64,000 bases of DNA, taken from the NCBI RefSeq assembly GCF_005508865.1, contig NZ_SCOM01000003.1, positions 1-64,000 of the forward strand, written 5' to 3'. Every line of letters begins with the position of its first letter. The first letter of the stretch is position 1. Made by a program: the position numbers and the translations under genes. The notes beneath the pieces were generated by a model. The model was not told where the DNA came from, did no database searches, and saw only the letters and a program-made list of their open reading frames with translations. Positions 57,806 through 64,000 of the stretch are shown one piece after another. The DNA is from Pseudomonas sp. F(2018). Lineage in GTDB: Bacteria > Pseudomonadota > Gammaproteobacteria > Pseudomonadales > Pseudomonadaceae.

Positions 57806-59545
57806 ATGAAAGACACGATTCGCCACCTGATCCAGCAAGCCCTGACCCGCCTCACCGCCGAGGGCATGCTGCCCGAGGGCCTGAGCCCGGCCATTCAGGT
57901 GGAGAACACCAAGGACCGCAGCAACGGCGACTTCGCCAGCAACATCGCCATGATGCTGGCCAAGCCGGCCGGCATGAAGCCGCGCGACCTGGCCGAGAAG
58001 CTGGTCGCTGCCCTGCCGGCCGACGCTGGCATCGCCAAGGTCGAGATCGCCGGACCCGGCTTCCTCAACTTCTTCCAGAACAGCGACGCCCTGGCCCAGC
58101 GCCTGGAAGCCGCCCTAGCGGATGACAAGCTCGGCGTGCGCAAGGCCGGCAACCCGCAGCGCGTGGTGGTCGACCTGTCCGCGCCGAACCTGGCCAAGGA
58201 GATGCACGTCGGCCACCTGCGCTCGACCATCATCGGCGACGGCGTGGCCCGCGTGCTGGAGTTCCTCGGCGACAGCGTGATCCGCCAGAACCACGTGGGC
58301 GACTGGGGCACCCAGTTCGGCATGCTGCTGGCCTATATGCAGGAAAACCCGATTGCCGCGGAAAGCGAGCTGTCCGACCTGGAAGGCTTCTACCGCGCCG
58401 CCAAGAAGCGCTTCGACGAGTCCGCCGAGTTCGCCGACCGCGCCCGCGAGCTGGTGGTCCAGCTGCAGGCCGGTGACGCCGAGTGCCTGCGCCTGTGGAA
58501 CCGTTTCAACGACATTTCCCTGTCCCACTGCCAGGCCATCTACGACCGCCTGGGCGTGAAACTGAGCATGGCCGACGTCAAGGGCGAGAGCGCCTACAAC
58601 GCCGACCTCGCCAACGTGATCGCCGACCTGCAGGCCAAGGGCCTGCTGACCGAGGACAACGGCGCCCAGTGCGTGTTCATGGACGAGTTCAAGAACTCGG
58701 AAGGCAACCCGCTGCCGCTGATCGTGCAGAAGGCCGGTGGCGGCTATCTGTACGCCACCACCGACCTGGCCGCGACCCGTTATCGCGCCAACGTGCTCAA
58801 GGCCGACCGCGCCCTGTACTTCGTCGACCAGCGCCAGGCCCTGCACTTCCAGATGGTGTTCGCCGCCGCCCGCCTGGCCGGCTTCGTGCCGGCCAGCATG
58901 GAGCTGGAGCACATGGGCTTCGGCACCATGAACGGCCCGGACGGCAAGCCGTTCAAGACCCGCGACGGTGGCACCGTGAAGCTGGTCGAGCTGCTGGACG
59001 AGGCCGAGCAACGCGCCTATGCCCTGGTCAAGGACAAGAACCCCGAGCTGGCCGAGGACGAGCTGCGTCATATCGGCCGCGTGGTCGGCATCGCCTCGGT
59101 GAAATACGCCGACCTGTCCAAGCACCGCACCAGCGACTACCGCTTCAACTTCGAGCTGATGCTCAGCTTCGAGGGCAACACCGCGCCCTACCTGCTGTAC
59201 GCCTACACCCGCGTCGCCAGCATTTTCCGCAAGCTGGGCAAGGACGTGGCCGAGATCGGCGGGCAGATCCGCATCGAGGCGCCGCAGGAGCAGGCCCTGG
59301 CCGGCAAGCTGGCGCAGTTCGCCGACACCCTCAACAATGTCGCCGGCAAGGGCGAACCACACCTGCTGTGCGCCTACCTCTACGACCTGGCCGGCCTGTT
59401 CTCCAGCTTCTACGAGAATTGCCCGATCCTCGCCGCCGAAGATGAAGCCACCCAGCAGAGCCGCCTGCGCCTGGCCGCGCTGACCGGCCGCACCCTCAAG
59501 CAGGGCCTGGAGCTGCTGGGCCTGGAAACCCTGGAGCGCATGTAA
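57806..59545 (+). CDS. argS: Arginyl-tRNA synthetase
   Basis: The 579-residue class I synthetase has an additional N-terminal domain (~1–120), the HIGH-type motif [14 protein letters not shown] (~132), the KMSKS-like [15 protein letters not shown] (~389) and a C-terminal DALR anticodon-binding domain ([16 protein letters not shown]). The start at 57806 is the family start and follows GAGCAGACC. It is followed without a gap by the SPOR-domain gene. Confidence 0.96.
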   Translation: MKDTIRHLIQQALTRLTAEGMLPEGLSPAIQVENTKDRSNGDFASNIAMMLAKPAGMKPRDLAEKLVAALPADAGIAKVEIAGPGFLNFFQNSDALAQRLEAALADDKLGVRKAGNPQRVVVDLSAPNLAKEMHVGHLRSTIIGDGVARVLEFLGDSVIRQNHVGDWGTQFGMLLAYMQENPIAAESELSDLEGFYRAAKKRFDESAEFADRARELVVQLQAGDAECLRLWNRFNDISLSHCQAIYDRLGVKLSMADVKGESAYNADLANVIADLQAKGLLTEDNGAQCVFMDEFKNSEGNPLPLIVQKAGGGYLYATTDLAATRYRANVLKADRALYFVDQRQALHFQMVFAAARLAGFVPASMELEHMGFGTMNGPDGKPFKTRDGGTVKLVELLDEAEQRAYALVKDKNPELAEDELRHIGRVVGIASVKYADLSKHRTSDYRFNFELMLSFEGNTAPYLLYAYTRVASIFRKLGKDVAEIGGQIRIEAPQEQALAGKLAQFADTLNNVAGKGEPHLLCAYLYDLAGLFSSFYENCPILAAEDEATQQSRLRLAALTGRTLKQGLELLGLETLERM

Positions 59546-60235
59546 GTGGCGGCGGCGAAGAAGAAGCCCGCACCCAAGCGCGGCGCCAGCCGTTACCAGG
59601 CGCCGGCGAAGAAGCCGGTACCCGGCTGGGTGTGGATGGTCTGCGGCCTGGTGATCGGCGGGTTCTTCATGTTCCTGTTCAGCCTGGAGCCGGGCCGCGA
59701 CGATGTGAAGCGGGCCAAGCCCGAGGAACAGAAGCGCGTCACCGAGCAGCAGAAGAAGCCGCAGGTGGCAGCGGAGCCGATCAAGCCAAAGTACGACTTC
59801 TACACCCTGCTGCCGGAATCCGAGGTCATAGTGCCGCCGGATGCCCTGCCGCCGGCCGATGCCGTGAAGCCGCCAGAAACCAAGCCGGTGAGCCCGGAGG
59901 AAGCGGCCAAGATCGACGCCACCCGCGCCGAGGCCGCGCTCAATGGCGAGACCCCGCCTCCGCCGCCCGTCGTGGTAGCCAAGGCGCCGGTCACCACCCA
60001 GTTCTTCCTGCAGGCCGGTTCGTTCCGCAAGCGCGAGGACGCCGACAAGGTGCGCGCGCAGATCCTCATGCTCGGCCAGAACGTGCAGGTGGAGTCCGGC
60101 AAGGTCCGCGAGGAGACCTGGCACCGCGTGCTGGTCGGCCCCTACGCCAACCGCGAGCAGCTGGCCACGGCGCAGAAGCAGTTGGCCGGCAGCGGCTTCA
60201 GCAATCTCTTGCTACAACAGCGGCAGAGCCGCTGA
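59546..60235 (+). CDS. SPOR-domain membrane protein (FtsN-like)
   Basis: The 229-residue bitopic protein has a basic Lys/Pro/Ala-rich N-terminus, one transmembrane helix (VWMVCGLVIGGFFMFLFSL, ~29–47), a long Pro/Lys/Glu-rich linker and a C-terminal SPOR domain (TTQFFLQAGSFRKREDADKV, ~152–226) for binding denuded septal glycan. It is probably a cell-division protein. It starts with GTG directly after the argS TAA and is commonly found between argS and hslV. Confidence 0.88.
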   Translation: MAAAKKKPAPKRGASRYQAPAKKPVPGWVWMVCGLVIGGFFMFLFSLEPGRDDVKRAKPEEQKRVTEQQKKPQVAAEPIKPKYDFYTLLPESEVIVPPDALPPADAVKPPETKPVSPEEAAKIDATRAEAALNGETPPPPPVVVAKAPVTTQFFLQAGSFRKREDADKVRAQILMLGQNVQVESGKVREETWHRVLVGPYANREQLATAQKQLAGSGFSNLLLQQRQSR

Positions 60236-60331
60236 GTCATCAAGTTGCCCGCTCCGGTTGAAAAGCCGGGCGGGCCACCCCATCTGATCTCCATTCGGGC
60301 ACATCGGCCCCGCTGCGTGGAGATTCACCCC

Positions 60332-60862
60332 TTGACCACCATCGTTTCAGTCCGCCGCAACGGCAAAGTCGTCATGGGCGGCGACGGCCAGGTTTCCCTC
60401 GGCAACACCGTGATGAAGGGCAACGCCAAGAAGGTGCGGCGCCTGTACCACGGCCAGGTGCTGGCCGGCTTCGCCGGCGCCACCGCCGACGCCTTCACCC
60501 TGTTCGAGCGCTTCGAGGGCCAGCTGGAGAAACACCAGGGCCATCTGGTACGGGCCGCCGTCGAGCTGGCCAAGGACTGGCGCACCGACCGTTCGCTGAG
60601 CCGCCTGGAGGCCATGCTGGCGGTGGCGAACAAGGACGCATCGCTGATCATCACCGGCAACGGCGACGTGGTCGAACCCGAACACGGCCTGATCGCCATG
60701 GGCTCCGGCGGCGGCTTCGCCCAGGCCGCGGCCATGGCCCTGCTGCAGAAGACCGAGCTGTCCGCCCGCGAAATCACCGAGACGGCGTTGAACATTGCCG
60801 GCTCCATCTGTGTCTTCACTAACCAGAATCTGACCATCGAGGAAGAAGACTGCGCCGAATGA
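60332..60862 (+). CDS. hslV: ATP-dependent protease subunit HslV
   Basis: This is the proteasome-like peptidase of the HslUV complex, 176 residues from a TTG at 60332. After removal of the first residue the mature protein begins [12 protein letters not shown] with the catalytic N-terminal threonine. [23 protein letters not shown] and the C-terminal [15 protein letters not shown] are conserved. The upstream ATG at 60245 would put the catalytic threonine inside the chain and is rejected. It is followed by hslU. Confidence 0.95.
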   Translation: MTTIVSVRRNGKVVMGGDGQVSLGNTVMKGNAKKVRRLYHGQVLAGFAGATADAFTLFERFEGQLEKHQGHLVRAAVELAKDWRTDRSLSRLEAMLAVANKDASLIITGNGDVVEPEHGLIAMGSGGGFAQAAAMALLQKTELSAREITETALNIAGSICVFTNQNLTIEEEDCAE

Positions 60863-60885
60863 GCGCGGCTTCCGGAGCCACATAC

Positions 60886-62226
60886 ATGTCCATGACGCCC
60901 CGCGAGATCGTTTCCGAGCTCAACCGCCACATCATCGGTCAGGATGACGCCAAGCGCGCCGTGGCCATCGCCCTGCGCAACCGCTGGCGGCGCATGCAGC
61001 TGCCGGCCGAGCTGCGCCAGGAAGTGACGCCGAAGAACATCCTGATGATCGGCCCCACCGGCGTCGGCAAGACCGAGATCGCCCGCCGCCTGGCCAAGCT
61101 GGCCAACGCGCCGTTCCTCAAGGTGGAAGCGACCAAGTTCACCGAGGTCGGCTATGTCGGCCGTGACGTCGAGTCGATCATCCGCGACCTAGCCGACGCC
61201 GCGCTCAAGCTGCTGCGCGAGCAGGAAGTGCAGAAGATGAGCCACCGCGCCGAGGACGCCGCCGAGGAGCGCATTCTCGACGCCCTGCTGCCGCCGGCCC
61301 GCGTCGGCTTCAACGACGACCCGGCGCCGAGCCAGGACTCCAACACCCGCCAGCTGTTCCGCAAGCGCCTGCGCGAAGGCCAGTTGGACGACAAGGAGAT
61401 CGACATCGAGGTGGCCGAGCAACCGGCCGGCGTCGAGATCATGACCCCGCCGGGCATGGAGGAGATGACCAGCCAGCTGCAGAACCTGTTCTCCGGCCTG
61501 ACCAAGGGCAAGAAGAAGACCCGCAAGCTCAAGGTCAAGGAAGCCTTCAAGCTGGTGCGCGACGAGGAAGCCGCGCGCCTGGTCAACGAAGAAGACCTCA
61601 AGGCCCGCGCCCTGGAGGCGGTGGAACAGCACGGCATCGTGTTCATCGACGAGATCGACAAGGTCGCCAAGCGCGCCAACGTTGGCGGCGCCGACGTGTC
61701 CCGCGAGGGTGTGCAGCGCGACCTGCTGCCGCTGATCGAGGGCTGCACGGTCAACACCAAGCTGGGCATGGTCAAGACCGACCACATCCTGTTCATCGCC
61801 TCCGGCGCCTTCCACCTGGCCAAGCCCAGCGACCTGGTGCCCGAGCTGCAGGGCCGCCTGCCGATCCGCGTCGAACTCAAGGCGCTGTCGCCCGAGGACT
61901 TCGAGCGAATCCTCACCGAGCCGCACGCGGCGCTGACCGAGCAGTACAGCGAGCTGCTGAAGACCGAGGGGCTGAACATCGAGTTCGCCGCCGACGGCAT
62001 CAAGCGCATCGCCGAGATCGCCTGGCAGGTCAACGAGAAGACCGAGAACATCGGCGCCCGGCGCCTGCACACCCTGCTCGAGCGCCTGCTGGAGGAAGTC
62101 TCCTTCAGCGCCGGCGACCTGGCCGGCCAGCAGAACGGCGAGCCGATCCGCATCGACGCCGCCTACGTCAACGGCCACCTCGGCGAACTGGCGCAGGACG
62201 AAGACCTGTCGCGCTACATTCTCTGA
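60886..62226 (+). CDS. hslU: HslU ATPase subunit
   Basis: The 446-residue AAA+ unfoldase feeds substrates to HslV. It has Walker [15 protein letters not shown] (~54), the GYVGRDVE pore loop (~91), the variable I domain (~110–230), Walker [13 protein letters not shown] (~250) and the C-terminal sensor-2 arginine region ([15 protein letters not shown]). The start at 60886 ([18 protein letters not shown]) follows CCGGAGCC; an in-frame ATG at 60859 overlaps hslV but adds non-conserved residues. Confidence 0.96.
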   Translation: MSMTPREIVSELNRHIIGQDDAKRAVAIALRNRWRRMQLPAELRQEVTPKNILMIGPTGVGKTEIARRLAKLANAPFLKVEATKFTEVGYVGRDVESIIRDLADAALKLLREQEVQKMSHRAEDAAEERILDALLPPARVGFNDDPAPSQDSNTRQLFRKRLREGQLDDKEIDIEVAEQPAGVEIMTPPGMEEMTSQLQNLFSGLTKGKKKTRKLKVKEAFKLVRDEEAARLVNEEDLKARALEAVEQHGIVFIDEIDKVAKRANVGGADVSREGVQRDLLPLIEGCTVNTKLGMVKTDHILFIASGAFHLAKPSDLVPELQGRLPIRVELKALSPEDFERILTEPHAALTEQYSELLKTEGLNIEFAADGIKRIAEIAWQVNEKTENIGARRLHTLLERLLEEVSFSAGDLAGQQNGEPIRIDAAYVNGHLGELAQDEDLSRYIL

Positions 62227-62233
62227 TGCGCGC

Positions 62234-62263
62234 GCGGGGTGGATAATGCGTTATCCACCCCGC
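62234..62263. repeat. Perfect 13-bp hairpin between hslU and the DUF971 gene
   Basis: GCGGGGTGGATAA-TGCG-TTATCCACCCCGC is a perfect 13-bp stem with a 4-nt loop, 7 bp after the hslU stop and 16 bp before the next ATG. It has no T-run. It belongs to the GTGGATAA/TTATCCAC-type repeats common between genes in Pseudomonas. Confidence 0.7.
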
Positions 62264-62279
62264 TTCAGGACTCCCCGCG

Positions 62280-62651
62280 ATGCGCATGCCCACCGCCATC
62301 AAACTGCACAAGGCCTCCCGCACCCTGGAGCTGGCCTATGGCGACGAGCGCTACAGCCTCGGCGCCGAGTTCCTGCGCGTGCATTCGCCCTCGGCCGAGG
62401 TGCAGGGCCACGGCAAGCCCATCCTGCAGCACGGCAAGCAGAACGTCGGCCTGAGCCGCATCGAGCCGGCCGGCAACTATGCACTGAAACTGTGCTTCGA
62501 CGATGGCCACGACAGCGGCCTGTACACCTGGGACTACCTCTACCAGCTCGCCACCCGCCAGGAGCAGCTGTGGGCCGATTACCTGGAGGAGCTGGCCCGC
62601 GCCGGCAAATCCCGCGACCCGAGCGAGTCAGTAATCAGACTGATGCTCTAG
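62280..62651 (+). CDS. DUF971-family protein
   Basis: The 123-residue protein matches DUF971, related to the N-terminal domain of gamma-butyrobetaine hydroxylase: PTAIKLHKASRTLELAYGD, LGAEFLRVHSPSAEVQGHG, and DGHDSGLYTWDYLYQLA with conserved Asp/Gly/Tyr/Trp. It is a small soluble protein; it may bind a metal or assist Fe–S proteins. In Pseudomonas it usually lies between hslU and phaC1. Start 62280; a second ATG at 62286 is equally possible. Confidence 0.85.
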   Translation: MRMPTAIKLHKASRTLELAYGDERYSLGAEFLRVHSPSAEVQGHGKPILQHGKQNVGLSRIEPAGNYALKLCFDDGHDSGLYTWDYLYQLATRQEQLWADYLEELARAGKSRDPSESVIRLML

Positions 62652-62815
62652 GGCTGCTCGGCGCTCGATCATCGCCGCGCTCTGTTTCGCCCCTTCCGCC
62701 ATATTAGTTTCACGCCTAGAGCGCATTTTCTAATCGCGCTCGGCATACTCCCGCGCGCCGCGCAATCAGTGTTCGCGAACTTGCGCAAAAACGGAAACTC
62801 GGGTAACCAAGGAAC

Positions 62816-62831
62816 TGGCAGGTTCCATGCA
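62816..62831 (+). promoter_or_regulatory. Candidate sigma-54 promoter of phaC1
   Basis: TGGCAGG-N5-TGCA (62816–62831) has the GG and GC dinucleotides at sigma-54 (-24/-12) spacing. It lies ~135 bp before the phaC1 ATG in the 313-bp gap (62652–62964) that otherwise holds no gene. RpoN control of PHA synthesis is known in P. aeruginosa. No enhancer site was identified. Confidence 0.5.
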
Positions 62832-62964
62832 TTTGCCCCGGCGAATGCGAAGAAAGCGCGGAGTTCGCTCCGCACCCGGTAAACCCGAGCAGTACCAGCC
62901 CTTCGCCCTGTGCCCTTCACACAGCTGCAGTTGGTATTCGTCTCAGGACAATGGAGCGTCGTAG

Positions 62965-64000
62965 ATGACCCAAAAGAATAATGAAGACCTGCATCGCCAA
63001 GCCTCGGAGAACACCCTGGGTCTGAACCCGGTGATCGGCTTGCGCGGCAAGGATCTACTCACTTCTGCCCGAATGGTGCTGGCCCAGGCCATCAAGCAAC
63101 CGTTCCACAGCGCCAAGCACGTTACCCACTTCGCCTTCGAACTGAAGAACGTACTGCTCGGCCAGTCCGAGCTGCTACCGGAGGACGGCGACCGCCGCTT
63201 CGCCGACCCGGCCTGGAGCCAGAATCCGCTGTACCGCCGCTATCTGCAGACCTATCTGGCGTGGCGCAAGGAACTGCATGACTGGATCGAGGACAGCAAC
63301 CTCTCCGAGCAGGACACCAGCCGCGGCCACTTCGTCATCAACCTGATGACCGAAGCCATGGCGCCGACCAACAGCATGGCCAACCCGGCCGCGGTCAAAC
63401 GCTTCTTCGAGACCGGCGGCAAGAGCCTGCTCGACGGCCTCTCCCACCTGGCCAAGGACATGGTCAACAACGGCGGCATGCCGAGCCAGGTGAACATGGC
63501 GGCCTTCGAGGTCGGCAAGAACCTGGCCACCAGCGAAGGTGCGGTGATCTTCCGTAATGACCTGCTGGAGCTGATCCAGTACAAGCCGACCACCGAGCAA
63601 GTGCACGAGCGCCCTCTGCTGGTGGTGCCGCCGCAGATCAACAAGTTCTACGTGTTCGACCTGTCGCCGGAGAAGAGCGTCGCGCGCTTCCTCCTGCGCA
63701 ACCATGTGCAGACCTTCGTGGTGAGCTGGCGCAACCCGACCAAGGCCCAGCGCGAGTGGGGGCTGTCGACCTACATCGAGGCGCTGAAGGAAGCGGTCGA
63801 CGTGGTCACCAGCATCACCGGCAGCAAGGACGTCAACATCCTCGGCGCCTGCTCCGGCGGCATCACCATCTCCTCGCTGCTGGGCCACTACGCGGCCACC
63901 GGCGAGCAGAAGGTCAATTCGATGACCCTGCTGGTCAGCGTGCTGGATACCAAGCTGGACACCCAGGTCGCCCTGTTCGCCGACGAGAAGACCCTCGAGG
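62965..64000 (+). CDS. phaC1: Class II poly(3-hydroxyalkanoate) synthase, partial at right edge
   Basis: The first 345 codons of a PHA synthase, which polymerises (R)-3-hydroxyacyl-CoA at the granule surface. It begins TQKNNEDLHRQASENTLGLN, typical of Pseudomonas PhaC1. The lipase-like box LGACSGGIT places the catalytic cysteine at residue 296, its position in P. aeruginosa PhaC1. The rest of the alpha/beta hydrolase domain (the catalytic Asp and His) lies beyond 64000. Same strand as hslVU and the DUF971 gene. Confidence 0.95.
   Translation, partial: MTQKNNEDLHRQASENTLGLNPVIGLRGKDLLTSARMVLAQAIKQPFHSAKHVTHFAFELKNVLLGQSELLPEDGDRRFADPAWSQNPLYRRYLQTYLAWRKELHDWIEDSNLSEQDTSRGHFVINLMTEAMAPTNSMANPAAVKRFFETGGKSLLDGLSHLAKDMVNNGGMPSQVNMAAFEVGKNLATSEGAVIFRNDLLELIQYKPTTEQVHERPLLVVPPQINKFYVFDLSPEKSVARFLLRNHVQTFVVSWRNPTKAQREWGLSTYIEALKEAVDVVTSITGSKDVNILGACSGGITISSLLGHYAATGEQKVNSMTLLVSVLDTKLDTQVALFADEKTLE

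Noticed and set aside
56519..57838. A 439-codon open frame on the minus strand
   Set aside because: Antisense to priA, with no family pattern.
60245..60331. hslV start at ATG 60245
   Set aside because: It would bury the catalytic N-terminal threonine; the TTG at 60332 gives the correct mature end.

Overview
This 64-kb window is chromosomal DNA from a GC-rich gammaproteobacterium, almost certainly a Pseudomonas. The gene order hemE–gltD–gltB–(SPOR/AAA gene)–aroB–aroK–pilQPONM / ponA–malic enzyme–M48 protease–nuclease–rpmE / priA–argS–SPOR gene–hslV–hslU–DUF971–phaC1 is the conserved Pseudomonas block I know from P. aeruginosa. The class II PHA synthase at the right edge, with its Cys at residue 296, fits that assignment. 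The species is not determined.

Layout. (1) 1–5.7 kb: the end of a vgrG gene followed by an overlapping type VI secretion cargo module: DUF4123 adaptor, large VasX-like membrane-active effector and DUF6708 presumed immunity protein. (2) 5.8–12.4 kb: an MFS permease, a TauE/SafE sulfur-anion exporter, metY, trxC, a hotdog-fold protein, a tandem UspA protein and an orphan ParA-type ATPase. (3) 12.6–31.5 kb: a complete aryl polyene (APE, xanthomonadin/flexirubin-like pigment) gene cluster. It has a KS/CLF pair, a second KS, a KR, two dehydratase domains, two ACPs, an aryl-acid ligase, an aromatic ammonia-lyase, acyl- and glycosyltransferases, a thioesterase, LolA-like and MMPL transport proteins, a flavin-halogenase-like enzyme and a methyltransferase. 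Most genes overlap by 1–30 bp, so it reads as one long operon. It is interrupted once, at 20.5–21.2 kb, by a composite dispersed repeat that also appears to have removed the native start of the LolA-like gene. (4) 31.5–40.3 kb: two small exported proteins, hemE, an isolated cyanase gene, and the gltBD glutamate synthase. (5) 40.5–48.8 kb: the SPOR/AAA gene, shikimate genes and type IV pilus assembly operon on the minus strand. pilQ, pilP, pilO and most of pilN have strikingly low G+C. (6) 49–64 kb: housekeeping genes (PBP1a, malic enzyme, metalloprotease, nuclease, L31, PriA, ArgRS, HslVU) and the start of phaC1.

How they work together. The APE operon carries a self-contained route. An aryl acid, probably made from an aromatic amino acid by the lyase, is activated and loaded on an ACP. 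It is extended by the KS/CLF–KR–DH set, possibly halogenated and methylated, attached to lipid by the acyl/glycosyltransferases, and moved outward by the LolA-like/MMPL/DUF3261 proteins. No phosphopantetheinyl transferase is seen locally. The remaining genes are core metabolism, envelope and pilus functions.

No tRNA, rRNA, CRISPR array, transposase or integrase was recognised. The points most worth a second look are the CPA2-antiporter-like and halogenase-like genes inside the APE operon, the composite repeat that truncates the LolA-like gene, the low-GC pilQPON segment, and the rpmE terminator lying inside the coding start of the next gene. All functions are assigned from sequence motifs and recalled family knowledge; no database search was run.
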